Assembly: GCF_002009175.1 (NCBI RefSeq)
Contig: NZ_CP018047.1
Coordinates: 6,510,001-6,574,000 of the forward strand
DNA length: 64,000 nucleotides
Direction of reading: 5' to 3'
Source of the DNA: Streptomyces niveus
Lineage (GTDB): Bacteria; Actinomycetota; Actinomycetes; Streptomycetales; Streptomycetaceae
This document shows positions 1 through 8,690 of the stretch, piece by piece (within the stretch, counting starts at the first letter, position 1; each line of letters opens with the position of its first letter). The notes beneath the pieces were generated by a model. The model was not told where the DNA came from. It searched no databases and saw only the letters and a list, made by a program, of their open reading frames with translations. Made by a program: the position numbers and the translations under genes.

Positions 1-133
1 ACGCCGGATTGGCGCTGCGCACGGCGAAGTGCAGCGCCTCCTCGGTCGTCACGGCGTACGGCACGGAGGCACGCCGGACACGGACGACGGCAGGGGCGTC
101 CGCCGGGCGGAAATCACGAACGATCACACTCAT
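1..133 (-). CDS. GNAT-type N-acetyltransferase, N-terminal fragment cut by the window edge
   Basis: An ATG on the minus strand at 133 opens a frame running off the left edge. The 44 visible residues begin MSVIVRDFRPADAPAVV, the first beta strand and helix typical of GNAT acetyltransferases (an I-R-x-F/A-R-P-x-D opening). The acetyl-CoA binding motif would lie outside the window, so substrate and completeness cannot be judged. It is divergent from the GntR regulator at 231, with about 97 bp between the two starts. Confidence 0.55.
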   Translation of the reverse strand, partial: MSVIVRDFRPADAPAVVRVRRASVPYAVTTEEALHFAVRSANPA

Positions 134-230
134 GAATCGGCACGCTACGTGGGCGCGGCGCCGCAACGCCTCCCATTTTCCGGCCCGGAACGCGGGGGAG
201 TTACGCGGGAGATGGGGGACAATCGGGCCT

Positions 231-605
231 GTGACCTTGAACATCTCCATCGACGACGACGCGACGACCGCTCCGTACGAGCAGTTGCGCACCCAGATCT
301 CCGAACTGGCCCGCTCGGGCGCGCTGCCCGTGGGACACAAGCTGCCGACGGTACGGGGCTTCGCCGAGGAACTCGGCCTCGCGGCGAACACCGTCGCCAA
401 GGCCTACCGGGCCCTGGAGACGGACGGCGTCATCGAGACGCGCGGCCGTAACGGCACGTTCGTCGCGGCGGCGGGCGACGCGGCGGACCGCAAGGCGGCC
501 GCCGCCGCCCAGGAGTACGCGGAGAATGCCCGCCGCCTCGGCCTTTCCCGCGCGGACGCGCTGTCCCTGGCCGAGGACGCGGTACGGGCGGCGTACTCGC
601 GCTGA
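231..605 (+). CDS. GntR family regulator, short YtrA-like form
   Basis: A 124-residue transcription factor. The winged helix-turn-helix fills roughly residues 12-78 (YEQLRTQISELARSG, then LPTVRGFAEELGLAANTVAKA and ALETDGVIETRGRNGTFV), followed only by a short helical tail of about 45 residues. This is the layout of the YtrA subgroup, which lacks a large ligand domain. The GTG at 231 was chosen because the domain begins there; the frame is open further upstream but that part reads as non-coding. YtrA-type regulators often control ABC transporters. The ABC genes next door are convergent and have their own MarR gene, so the target is uncertain. Confidence 0.85.
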   Translation: MTLNISIDDDATTAPYEQLRTQISELARSGALPVGHKLPTVRGFAEELGLAANTVAKAYRALETDGVIETRGRNGTFVAAAGDAADRKAAAAAQEYAENARRLGLSRADALSLAEDAVRAAYSR

Positions 606-634
606 GCGCGGGGCCCTGGGGGCGGTGGGCCGGA

Positions 635-1495
635 TCATCTCGCCAGCCGGCCGAGCAGCGACGAGGCCGCGGTGATACCCACCAGCGCCGCGAAGGCCAG
701 TACGCCGAAGTCGAGCAGCAGATGGGACGGCGTACCGAGCAGGAGTCCGCGCAGGGCGTCCACCTGGTAGCTGAGTGGATTGATCTTGCTGACCACCTGG
801 AGCCAGCCGGGCATGATCGCCACCGGATAGAGCGCGTTGGACGCGAAGAAGAGCGGCATGGTGATGGCCTGGCCGATGCCCATCAGCCGGTCCCGGGTGA
901 GCACGATGCCCGCGATCGTGATCGACAGGCACGAGAAGAACGCCGAACCGAGGATCACCGCGACCGCGACCCCGAGCAGTTTCAACGGGTTCCAGGTCAG
1001 CCCCACCCCGAGGGCGGCGGCGATGAGGATCACCACGGCCGCCTGGATCAGCGCCTTCACCCCCGAGGCGAACGCCTTGCCGCTGACCAGGGCGGATCTC
1101 GGCGTCGGAGTGACCAGGAGCTTGGTCAGGATGCCGGCGTCCCGCTCCCAGATGATCATGATGCCGTAGAAGATCGCGATGAACATCGCGGACTGGGCGA
1201 TGATGCCGGGCGCCAGGAAGTCGATGTAGGGGATGCCGCCGGTCGGGATGGCCTTGATGTGGGTGAACGTCTCGCCGAAGATCAGCAGCCAGAGGGCGGG
1301 CTGGATGGCCCTGGTGTAGAGCTCGGTGCGGTCGTGGCGCAGTTTCTGGAGTTCGACCAGGCACATGGCCAGGACTCGGGCGGGCAGTACCCGCCAGCCC
1401 GTTCGAGGCCGGGGCGGTACGAGCAGCAGATCGAACCGGCCCTGGCCGGTGGCCTCAGCCGACGCGGGACGCTGTCCGCCGTGTGCTCCTGACAT
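635..1495 (-). CDS. ABC-2 type transporter permease (DrrB-like)
   Basis: Integral membrane partner of the ATPase encoded just upstream. The 286 residues start with about 55 hydrophilic residues, then show around six hydrophobic segments beginning near LWLLIFGETFTH, with the ABC-2 signature region IIWERDAGILTKLLVTPTPR between them. Such permeases export drugs or lipids. The start overlaps the end of the ATPase gene by 41 bp, indicating tight co-translation. Order on the minus strand is MarR, ATPase, permease. Substrate is unknown. Confidence 0.9.
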   Translation of the reverse strand: MSGAHGGQRPASAEATGQGRFDLLLVPPRPRTGWRVLPARVLAMCLVELQKLRHDRTELYTRAIQPALWLLIFGETFTHIKAIPTGGIPYIDFLAPGIIAQSAMFIAIFYGIMIIWERDAGILTKLLVTPTPRSALVSGKAFASGVKALIQAAVVILIAAALGVGLTWNPLKLLGVAVAVILGSAFFSCLSITIAGIVLTRDRLMGIGQAITMPLFFASNALYPVAIMPGWLQVVSKINPLSYQVDALRGLLLGTPSHLLLDFGVLAFAALVGITAASSLLGRLAR

Positions 1496-2366
1496 CGCGG
1501 AAGTCGCCTCCCTCCTCGTCCAGGCCCTGGCCGGCCACCTCGCGGAAGACGTCCTCCAGCGTCGGTACGGAGTCGTCGCGCGCCGCCGGGCCGGAAGCCG
1601 TACGGCGGCGTTCGCGCAGCTCCTCGCGGAGTTCGTCGGAGGTGCCGAGGGCGTGGATCCGGCCCTGGTGCATCAACCCGACCCGGTCGCAGTACTGTTC
1701 GGCCTCCTCCATGTAGTGCGTGGTCACCAGCACGGTCATACCCGTGGCCTCCCGCACCGCGTTGATGTGCTCCCACACACTGCTCCGGGCGATCGGGTCG
1801 AGACCGATCGTCGGCTCGTCGAGCATCAGCAGCCGGGGCGCGCTGACCAGGGCCTGCGCGAGTTCCAGCCGGCGGATCATGCCGCCGGAGTAGGTCGCGG
1901 CCATCCGGTCGGCGGCGGCGCCCAGCTCGACCGCGTCCAGTGCCTGCTCGACGCGTGCCGCGCGCTCGCGGCGCGGGACGTCGAAGACGCGCGCGAACAG
2001 TGTCACGTTCTCGCGGCCGGTCATCGCGGCGTCGGCGGACAACTGCTGCGGTACGTAACCGAGCAGGCGCCGAACCGCCATCTTCTCCTTCGCGGCGTCG
2101 TGGCCGAACACCTTCACCATGTCCGCGGGGACCGGCAACAGCGTGGTGATACACCGGATCGCGGTGGTCTTACCGGCGCCGTTGGGGCCGAGCAGACCGA
2201 AGATCTCGCCGGTGCGGACGGACAGGTCGAGGCCGTCGACGGCCCTGGTGTCGCCGAACGAGTAGTCCAGCCCGCGGCAGCTCACGGCCTCGTCGGTGGC
2301 GTTGTCGGCCTCGTCGCCGGTTCCGGTGGTGTCGGCGGCGGTGGTGGGAAGGTCTCTGTCGGTCAT
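1455..2366 (-). CDS. ABC transporter ATP-binding protein (DrrA-like)
   Basis: A 303-residue nucleotide-binding subunit. Walker A is GPNGAGKT near residue 60, the signature is YSGGMIRRLELA near 160, Walker B is LLMLDEPTIGLD near 180, and the H-loop is TTHYMEEAEQ. A C-terminal extension of about 70 residues ends in a poorly conserved tail that overlaps the permease gene. The start codon lies inside the stop of the MarR gene (ATGA, four-base overlap), so the three genes form one operon. Daunorubicin-type exporters share this layout; the cargo cannot be told from sequence. Confidence 0.92.
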   Translation of the reverse strand: MTDRDLPTTAADTTGTGDEADNATDEAVSCRGLDYSFGDTRAVDGLDLSVRTGEIFGLLGPNGAGKTTAIRCITTLLPVPADMVKVFGHDAAKEKMAVRRLLGYVPQQLSADAAMTGRENVTLFARVFDVPRRERAARVEQALDAVELGAAADRMAATYSGGMIRRLELAQALVSAPRLLMLDEPTIGLDPIARSSVWEHINAVREATGMTVLVTTHYMEEAEQYCDRVGLMHQGRIHALGTSDELREELRERRRTASGPAARDDSVPTLEDVFREVAGQGLDEEGGDFRDVRSTRRTASRVG

Positions 2367-2818
2367 ACGCCCTCCGCTTCCTCGTGCAGATTCCGGGCGA
2401 GCCTGCGCAGCGCCGGCAGCGCCGCTGCCAGGGCGGCCCGCTCCTCGTCGGTCAGCCGGTCCACCTGCTCGCGCACCAGCGCGGAGCGCCGCGCCTGCCA
2501 GTCGGCCAGGCGCGAGGTCGCCGCCTCGGTCGGCAGCAGCAGTACGGACCGGCGGTCGGCGGGATCGGTCTCGCGACGCAGATAACCGGCCCGGCTGAGC
2601 TGATTGACCAGGGTGGAGACCGAGTTCCCGGCGAGATACAGCTCCTTCGCCGCGTCGGACACCCGGATTCCGGGGCTGGTCCCGACCAGCCGCAGCAGAT
2701 CGATCTGCGCTCCCCGCAGCCGCGGGGCCGTCAGACCGGCCCGCAGCCGTCGCCGGATCATGCGCTGAACCCCTGCCAGCACATCGGCGAGCGAGTCGGA
2801 CAGCTCGACCGAAGTCAT
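2363..2818 (-). CDS. MarR family transcriptional regulator
   Basis: A 151-residue winged-helix regulator, first gene of the operon with the ABC ATPase and permease. The recognition region is VSDAAKELYLAGNSVSTLVNQLSRAG, written here as one helix-turn-helix near residues 50-75, followed by the wing around LRRETDPADRRSVLLLPTE. The D-x-R-S segment in the wing is the usual MarR signature. It probably represses its own operon and responds to a transporter substrate. An AT-richer stretch at about 2820-2835 precedes the ATG and is the likely promoter/operator area. Confidence 0.9.
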   Translation of the reverse strand: MTSVELSDSLADVLAGVQRMIRRRLRAGLTAPRLRGAQIDLLRLVGTSPGIRVSDAAKELYLAGNSVSTLVNQLSRAGYLRRETDPADRRSVLLLPTEAATSRLADWQARRSALVREQVDRLTDEERAALAAALPALRRLARNLHEEAEGV

Positions 2819-2917
2819 GCGTTCATTTTAGCTCTGACAGGGAGGTATCGCCAAAAAACGGACAGAAGGAATCGACGTCCGGAATGGGGTCCGGGGTCCG
2901 GGACCCGTAACCAGGAT

Positions 2918-4027
2918 CTACAGATACAGGCCCGCGTCCGCGCCCTTCGACTGGCCCGGGACCGAGGTCGGGCCGCCGCCGCGACGCAGCGCGAACAGCT
3001 CGGCCAGCGTGGCCCCCTCGCGGCCCACCGCCCCCTCCCAGTCGCCCTCCTCCCGGCTCAGCCAGCTCTCCGCCTCCGGGCGGGTCAGCGCGCCGACCTC
3101 GATACGGGCCAGACAGCGGCCGGGCCTGACGACCGCCGGGTGGAGCCGCTCCAGGTCCTCGTTGGTCGTCACGCCCACCAGGACGCTCCTGCCCTGGCCG
3201 AGCAGCCCGTCGGTGAGGTTCAGCAGCCGCGAGAGCGCCTGGCCCGCCGTGTGTTTGGCCTCGCCGCGGATCATTTCGTCGCAGTCCTCCAGGAGCAGCA
3301 GCCGCCAGCGGCCCTTCGTCGAGCCTTCGTCCTCGCCGATCGCGATGTCCATCAGATAGCCGACGTCGTTGAACAGCCGCTCCGGGTCCAGGACGCAGTC
3401 GACCTGGCACCAGTCCCGCCACGAACGGGCCAGCGTCCGCAACGCCGACGTCTTCCCGGTGCCGGGCGGGCCGTGCAGCAGGAGCAGCCGGCCCGCGATG
3501 TCGTCGGGAGTCACCTTCATCAGCCGGTCCATCGCGTCGGCCACGGGCGCCGTGTAGTTGACCCTGACCTCGTCCCAGGTTCCGGCCGAGATCTGGCGGG
3601 TCGTCCGGTGCGGGCCGCGGCGCGGTGAGTCGTACCAGAACCCCATGGTCACGTTCTCGGGCACCGGTTCGGGCTCGTCCTGCGCGCCCGCGGTCGCCTC
3701 GCCGTGCACCTTCTCGGCGAGTTCGGCACTGGTCGCGGTCACCGTGACGTCCGCGCCCCGGTTCCACCGGGAGACGAGCAGCGTCCAGCCGTCGCCCTCG
3801 GCGAGGGTGGCGCTGCGGTCGTCGTCACGGGCGGAGCGCAGCACCGTTGCGCCCGCTGGCAGCAGGGAGGTACCGGACTTGACGCGGTCGATGGAAGAAC
3901 TGCGCGAGTGAGGCTGCTCGCCCGTCGCGAAACGGCCGAGGAAGAGCGCGTCGACCACATCCGACGGTGAGTCGCTGTCGTCGACATTGAGCCGAATCGG
4001 CAGGGCGTCCTGAGGCTTGGCAGACAT
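2918..4027 (-). CDS. AAA family ATPase with DUF5925-like N-terminal region
   Basis: A 369-residue protein. The first 150 residues are a domain that in Streptomyces relatives is called DUF5925. The second half is an AAA module: HGPPGTGKTSALRTLA is Walker A, RLLLLEDCDEMI is Walker B with the DE pair replaced by E-D-C-D-E, and TNEDLERLHPAVVRPGRC is the sensor/arginine-finger region. The ATG at 4027 (MSAKPQDA) was preferred over upstream ATGs because those would overlap the deacetylase gene. It sits 64 bp downstream of the deacetylase gene, so it may belong to the glycosyltransferase operon. AAA proteins of this kind remodel protein complexes; the target is unknown. Confidence 0.8.
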   Translation of the reverse strand: MSAKPQDALPIRLNVDDSDSPSDVVDALFLGRFATGEQPHSRSSSIDRVKSGTSLLPAGATVLRSARDDDRSATLAEGDGWTLLVSRWNRGADVTVTATSAELAEKVHGEATAGAQDEPEPVPENVTMGFWYDSPRRGPHRTTRQISAGTWDEVRVNYTAPVADAMDRLMKVTPDDIAGRLLLLHGPPGTGKTSALRTLARSWRDWCQVDCVLDPERLFNDVGYLMDIAIGEDEGSTKGRWRLLLLEDCDEMIRGEAKHTAGQALSRLLNLTDGLLGQGRSVLVGVTTNEDLERLHPAVVRPGRCLARIEVGALTRPEAESWLSREEGDWEGAVGREGATLAELFALRRGGGPTSVPGQSKGADAGLYL

Positions 4028-4091
4028 GGCGCCCATGATCCGGCACGGGCCCGGCCGGCGCACGGTGTTTACCGCCGTGGCGGACTTGTCG

Positions 4092-4958
4092 TCAATCGCC
4101 GGACGGGCCACGTGTTCTGAGGACGAGCCCCGCCCGCCGGGCCCCCCGGACCACCGCGTACGCCTTCGTCAGCGCGCGGTCGCCGGCGAGGAGACGGCCG
4201 ACGGACCGGCCGTCGACCAGCCGCGCGAACTCCCCGATCGAAGTGGAGCGCCGCACGGTGACCCGTTTCATGGCGTACGGGCCTTGGCCCCGGCGGGCGA
4301 GCGCGTTGCCCACGGCCAGCGACTGCTCGAACCCGGCGGCCCGGACCGCGCGCCGTACGCGGCGGGTGGAGTAGCCGTACGGGTACGCGAACGAGACCGG
4401 TGCGGCGCCCAGTTCGGCGGCGACGATCTCCCGGCAGCGCGCCGCCTCGTGACCGAGCCGCCGGTCGTCGAGCTGGTCCAGCTGCGGATGGGTGTGGCTG
4501 TGGCCGCCGATCTCCACACCGGCGGCAGCCAGTTGGCGCACCTGGTCCCAGTCGAGCATCGTGTCGAGCGCGCCGCCCGTGTCGTACGGGCCGCGCAGCC
4601 ACCCCGTGGAGACGAACAGGGTGGCCGCGAAGCCGTGTCGGGCCAGCACGGGCAGGGCGTGCCGGTGCACGCCCTCGTACCCGTCGTCGAACGTGATCAG
4701 CACCGGCCGGTCCGGCAGCCGCGCGTGCCCCCGCCAGACGGCGGCCAGCGCCGCCGTCGTCAGCGGGGTGAACCCCCGGTCGCCGAGGAGCGCCATCTGC
4801 TCGGCGAACGCCTCGGGCGACACGGACAGGGCGCGCACCGACGGGGCCGGCCGGTGCGCGAGCGCGTGGTACATCAGGATCGGTACGGGCCCCTCCGGGC
4901 CCGGTCCGGCCCCTGGCGGCGCGCCGTCGCCCGTGCCCGTGCCCGTGTCCGTGCTCAT
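4092..4958 (-). CDS. Polysaccharide deacetylase family protein (NodB domain)
   Basis: A 288-residue carbohydrate esterase family 4-like protein. After a short Gly/Pro-rich start it reads PVPILMYHAL, then LITFDDGYEG (motif 1, metal-binding D-D), GGHSHTHPQL (motif 2, the two histidines) and VSFAYPYGYS (motif 3). All metal ligands expected for N-deacetylation of a glycan are present. No signal peptide is apparent, so it may act on cytoplasmic glycan or lipid-linked intermediates. The start codon overlaps the stop of the upstream glycosyltransferase by four bases (ATGA), which ties it to a glycan assembly operon. Confidence 0.9.
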   Translation of the reverse strand: MSTDTGTGTGDGAPPGAGPGPEGPVPILMYHALAHRPAPSVRALSVSPEAFAEQMALLGDRGFTPLTTAALAAVWRGHARLPDRPVLITFDDGYEGVHRHALPVLARHGFAATLFVSTGWLRGPYDTGGALDTMLDWDQVRQLAAAGVEIGGHSHTHPQLDQLDDRRLGHEAARCREIVAAELGAAPVSFAYPYGYSTRRVRRAVRAAGFEQSLAVGNALARRGQGPYAMKRVTVRRSTSIGEFARLVDGRSVGRLLAGDRALTKAYAVVRGARRAGLVLRTRGPSGD

Positions 4959-6112
4959 ACGACGGCTCCTCGCGGGCTCTCCCTGGCCGGCGCCGCGACG
5001 GCCTGCTCCGAGGCGGGCGGTGCCGAGGCGGGTGACGCCATGACGGCCGGCTCCGTCGCGGGTGCCGTCGTCGCGGCCGGCGCCGGGACAGGCGCCACAG
5101 CCGGTTCGATCGGTCCGGACGAGAACGTGACCGGGCCCCGGCGCGCGCGGGCGGTGCCCACGAGATACCCGGTCGCCGTCGTCAGCACGCCGGCCACGAT
5201 CGCCCCGGCCCGCCCCGCACCGCCGCGTCCACGGCCGGGCCCGCGCACCGCGTCGCGCAGCCCGCGCGCCACCCCCGCGGGCAGGACCCGCGTGGCATAG
5301 CGCCGCTCGGACTCAAGTCCCTTGCCCGCCCCGACACTTCGGGCGACCAGGGCCTTCGACAGGCCCTCGGCGTAGGCGCGTTCGCGGAAGTACGCGAACC
5401 GCGTACGCGCCGGGGGGACCTTGTGGTGGATCACCGCGCGGTCGTCGATCAGCAGCACGGCGTGCGGCAGCGCCCTGCTGAGCCTGATGCACAGCTCCGT
5501 CTCCTCGCAGCCCAGCGGACGCCTGTCGCCGTCCCGCCCGATGCCGGTGGCGAAGCCCCCGGCGGAGTCGAACGCGGTACGGCGGAAAGAGGCGTTGCCG
5601 CCCAGGACGTTGCGGACCCGCACCCTGCCCGGCGGCAGACCCCGGTACGTACAGCCCACGATCCAGTCGAACTCCTCGGGGAACCAGACCGGCCGGTTTC
5701 CCGAGGACCAGGCGGGCAGTGTCCGGCCGCCGACGGCCATCACCCGGGGATCGCCGTACCCCGCCGCGAGGTACCGCAGCCAGTCGCGCTCGGCGACCGC
5801 GTCGTCGTCCAGGAAGGCCACGAACTCCCCGCGGGCCGCGGCGATTCCGGTGTTGCGGCCGGCGGACAGCCCACGGGGGCCCGCGTTGGCGAGCACCCGC
5901 ACCTCACCGCCGTCCGCCGCTGACACGGAGCCGTACCGGGCGCGCAGCCGCATCCGCAGCGCCTCGTTGTGGTCGACCACGAGCAGTGTCTCCGTGGGCG
6001 GCATCGACTGCCTCCGTACGGAGTCGACGGCGGCGAGGATGTCCTCCCAGCGCTGCTGCGTGTACACGCAGATGACCACGGAGAACGAGCGGTGGAGATG
6101 ACGGTCGATCAC
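4955..6112 (-). CDS. Glycosyltransferase family 2 protein
   Basis: A 385-residue GT-A fold enzyme. The opening VVICVYTQQRWEDILAAVDS is the GT2 nucleotide-binding strand and helix. VAFLDDDAVAERDWL is the D-x-D metal site near residue 110, and GCEETELCIRL is the later E-D-type catalytic region. The tail of about 60 residues is alanine/proline rich. The GTG at 6112 overlaps the stop of the preceding glycosyltransferase (GTGA). The frame stays open far upstream, but that sequence is the antisense shadow of the neighbour gene. It probably transfers a sugar in envelope polysaccharide synthesis. Confidence 0.88.
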   Translation of the reverse strand: MIDRHLHRSFSVVICVYTQQRWEDILAAVDSVRRQSMPPTETLLVVDHNEALRMRLRARYGSVSAADGGEVRVLANAGPRGLSAGRNTGIAAARGEFVAFLDDDAVAERDWLRYLAAGYGDPRVMAVGGRTLPAWSSGNRPVWFPEEFDWIVGCTYRGLPPGRVRVRNVLGGNASFRRTAFDSAGGFATGIGRDGDRRPLGCEETELCIRLSRALPHAVLLIDDRAVIHHKVPPARTRFAYFRERAYAEGLSKALVARSVGAGKGLESERRYATRVLPAGVARGLRDAVRGPGRGRGGAGRAGAIVAGVLTTATGYLVGTARARRGPVTFSSGPIEPAVAPVPAPAATTAPATEPAVMASPASAPPASEQAVAAPARESPRGAVV

Positions 6113-7104
6113 GAGACCTCTCCCTGCCCGACTCCCTGCCCGACGACGGCCCCCGACAGGCTCGTCCGGACGGCGAGCGGGAGCGGCGGCGCGGGTCTGA
6201 CGGCGCGTGGCCGGCGCCGGGCCGCTCTCGGGACGCCCTTCTCCTTCAGGATGACCCTCAGGACCCGCAGTCCGTCGCGTACCGCCCGCAGATTGCTCAC
6301 GCCGTGGATCCGGTCGTACTCGTGGCTCGGGATCTCCTGCACCTTCAGACCGGCCTTGACGACCCGGATGTTCATCAGCGTCTCGACCTCGAACCCGGTG
6401 CAGTCGAGCGTGATCCGGTCCAGGCAGTGCCGCCAGAAGGCGTTGTAGCCGTAGCAGAGATCGGTGTAGCGGGCGCCGAACTTGGCGTTCACGACCGAGC
6501 AGAGCACATGGTTGCCGAGCTTGCGGATCAGGGTCATGTCGTCCGTGCCGCCGCCGTTGGCGAACCGCGACCCCTTGGCGAAGTCGGCGCCCGAGACGAG
6601 GGCCGACACATAGCTGACGATCTCGTGACCGTCGGCCGACCCGTCCGCGTCGACCATCACGATGATGTCGCCCGTGCAAGCGGCGAATCCGCTGATCAGG
6701 GCGTCGCCCTTGCCCCTGCCGCGCTGTCTGACGACCTTGACGTCCGGCCACAGTTCCCGTGCGACACGGACCGTGGCATCGGTGGAGTTCCCGTCCACGA
6801 GGACGACTTCGTGGATCCAGTCGGGCAGTGTCTTGAAGACGTACGGCAGATTCTCCGCCTCGTTCATCGCGGGGATCACCACGCTCACCGGCGGTGCGAT
6901 CGCGAGATACGAGGAGACCGGCCGGTAGCGGCCGGAAAGCCGGTCGAGTGAGTCGTGGCCGAGCAGGTCGTGGTCGAGCAGCTCGTCGAGTTCGTCCAGA
7001 TGGTCCACTTCGTCGCCGAGCGGTTCGCCGCCGAGTGCATCGCCGGAAAATGGCATGGCCAACGGGTCTTCGCCCGGGACCGCCGGGCGCGGGAATGAGC
7101 TCAC
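6109..7104 (-). CDS. Glycosyltransferase family 2 protein, polyprenyl-phosphate sugar synthase-like
   Basis: A 331-residue protein, first gene of the leftward glycan operon. An acidic leader of about 70 residues, rich in L-D-E repeats, precedes the catalytic domain. The domain has VSVVIPAMNEAENLP, DGNSTDATVRVAREL and IVMVDADGSADGHEIVSY (D-A-D metal site). The later segment YGYNAFWRHCLDRITLDCTG is typical of dolichyl-phosphate-glucose or -mannose synthase relatives. A GTG at 7104 is the longest start; an ATG at 7056 is possible and would remove part of the acidic leader. It overlaps the next gene by four bases. Confidence 0.87.
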   Translation of the reverse strand: MSSFPRPAVPGEDPLAMPFSGDALGGEPLGDEVDHLDELDELLDHDLLGHDSLDRLSGRYRPVSSYLAIAPPVSVVIPAMNEAENLPYVFKTLPDWIHEVVLVDGNSTDATVRVARELWPDVKVVRQRGRGKGDALISGFAACTGDIIVMVDADGSADGHEIVSYVSALVSGADFAKGSRFANGGGTDDMTLIRKLGNHVLCSVVNAKFGARYTDLCYGYNAFWRHCLDRITLDCTGFEVETLMNIRVVKAGLKVQEIPSHEYDRIHGVSNLRAVRDGLRVLRVILKEKGVPRAARRRPRAVRPAPPLPLAVRTSLSGAVVGQGVGQGEVS

Positions 7105-7615
7105 GGATCTGTTCCCTCTCCACCGGTGGACCGCCCGCCCCCGGGCGGTCCGGAATGATGTGCCGGTTCGAAAAGGGGGTTCTCACCCTGTACGTGACAG
7201 CCGTGATCTCCGGTCTGCCAGGCGAGTGGAGACAGCTCGTGCGTCGCGCGGCACCCCCTACCGCGCTCCCGCGCCGGGAGCCGTCGCGACGTCCGAGCCC
7301 TCCCCTGAAGTCGCTCTGCTGACGGACCGTTGCGGGTGAATGTCAGAAGGTATTGATACTTACGACTGTATGGCAAGGGCTGCGACATCACCGCGCCTAT
7401 TTGCTATTTGGCCGTACTTCGACCGGTGGTTTCCGGAACCTCCCTGTTCGGATTTACTCAATCCGTTATCGGACGCGCGCCCGTTCCGGCCAGTTCGAGC
7501 GGTATACGCGCGTCCATCTGCAAGTTTCACCGGATCTACTTGGCATGGACACTTCCTGTGAAGTCCCGTGCCTGGTACGAACGTTGAGGCAGAGATCCTG
7601 CTCAATGGAGGTTCC
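7105..7615. other. Intergenic stretch between the glycan operon and the lipase gene
   Basis: About 510 bp without a convincing gene. It must hold the promoters for the leftward glycosyltransferase operon and the rightward lipase. The part from about 7340 to 7450 is visibly poorer in G and C than its surroundings, containing GTATTGATAC at 7350-7359 and the repeated TATTTG near 7398-7410. Several short frames exist on both strands but none has a coding-like third-position pattern or a good ribosome site. Confidence 0.5.
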
Positions 7616-8422
7616 ATGAAGCTGTCCAGATTTGCCGCGCTCTCGTCCTCACTCCTGCTCGGTGCCGTCCTCGCGCTCACCGGGGCGGGCCAGGCCCAGG
7701 CGGCCGAAGCGGCGGCGCTCGACTACGTCGCCCTCGGCGACTCCTACTCCTCCGGCCTCGGGGCCGCTTCCTACGACAGTGCGAGTGGCGACTGCAAGCG
7801 CTCCAGCAAGGCCTACCCGGTTCTCTGGGCCGTCACCAACGCACCCTCGTCGTTCGCCTTCACCGCTTGCTCGGGCGCTCGTACGGGTGATGTGACCGGC
7901 AGTCAGCTCGGCCCGCTGAACTCGGGGACCGATCTCGTCAGCATCACGGTCGGCGGCAACGACGCGGGCTTCGCCGACGTCATGACCACCTGCGTCCTGT
8001 CCTCCGAGGCGACCTGTGTGGCGCGGGTCAACCAGGCGCGCGCCTACGTCGACACGACGCTGCCCGGCCAACTCGACTCCGTCTACAACGCGATCAGTGC
8101 CAAGGCCCCGTCCGCCCAGGTCGTCGTCGTCGGCTATCCCCGCTTCTACCAGCTCAACGGCACCTGCGTGGCGGGCCTCAGTGAGGTCGAGCGCAGCGCC
8201 ATCAACGGTGCCGCCGACCATCTGAACTCCCTGCTCGCCAAGCGCGCCGCCGACCACGGCTACCGCTTCGCGAGCGTCACCGGCACCTTCACCGGTCATG
8301 AGATCTGCTCGCCGGCGTCCTGGCTGCACAGCGTGAACTGGTTGAACATCGGCGAGTCTTACCACCCCACGGCGCAGGGCCAGTCGGGTGGATACCTGCC
8401 GGCCTTCGCTTCGGCCGTCTGA
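7616..8422 (+). CDS. Secreted SGNH/GDSL hydrolase (lipase/esterase)
   Basis: A 268-residue precursor with a signal peptide of about 35 residues (MKLSRFAALSSSLLLGAVL ending in AQAAEA). Block I is ALGDSYSSG with the nucleophile serine, block III is VGGNDAGF supplying the oxyanion Gly/Asn, and block V is ESYHPTAQG with the catalytic histidine. Six cysteines fit the three disulfides known in Streptomyces rimosus-type lipases, which have the same precursor length. The ATG at 7616 is preceded by TGGAGG at 7606-7611. It is expected to hydrolyse acylglycerols and aryl esters outside the cell. Confidence 0.93.
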   Translation: MKLSRFAALSSSLLLGAVLALTGAGQAQAAEAAALDYVALGDSYSSGLGAASYDSASGDCKRSSKAYPVLWAVTNAPSSFAFTACSGARTGDVTGSQLGPLNSGTDLVSITVGGNDAGFADVMTTCVLSSEATCVARVNQARAYVDTTLPGQLDSVYNAISAKAPSAQVVVVGYPRFYQLNGTCVAGLSEVERSAINGAADHLNSLLAKRAADHGYRFASVTGTFTGHEICSPASWLHSVNWLNIGESYHPTAQGQSGGYLPAFASAV

Positions 8423-8503
8423 CCCAATCGCGGATCGTACGAACCGACCGCGACACGGATGACCGGTCCGCCCGTCCCCCGGGCCGGCGGACCGGAGTCT
8501 GAC

Positions 8504-8520
8504 GTTCGACGTGGTCGAAC
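8504..8520. promoter_or_regulatory. 17-bp perfect palindrome after the lipase gene
   Basis: GTTCGAC-GTG-GTCGAAC, seven-base arms with a three-base centre. It lies 82 bp after the lipase stop and about 170 bp before the small gene at 8691. The modest length and mixed composition suit an operator better than a terminator. It is not a standard actinobacterial LexA box because the half sites are in the reverse order. Confidence 0.4.
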
Positions 8521-8690
8521 TATTCAATGGTCGTTTGTCCAACTCGCCCTGGAATACAATGGATTCAGCGGGCGCACTGTCATCCCCGAACGGGTGCTGT
8601 CAATCCTTGAGGCGGGATACACGTGTGTCCCATTGGGGCGATAGGGTTAACCTGCCCGAGCCGGGTGCCCTCGTACGGGTGGGGAGTGAC

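Noticed and set aside
635..2818. Part of an antibiotic gene cluster because of the DrrAB-like exporter
   Set aside because: No biosynthetic enzymes such as PKS, NRPS, terpene or RiPP genes are found anywhere in the window; MarR-controlled exporters are common in core genomes.
4955..7186. A single 743-codon open frame on the minus strand spanning both glycosyltransferase genes
   Set aside because: Only the part from 6112 to 4955 has glycosyltransferase motifs. The upstream part is an arginine/proline-rich shadow of the first glycosyltransferase gene in another frame.
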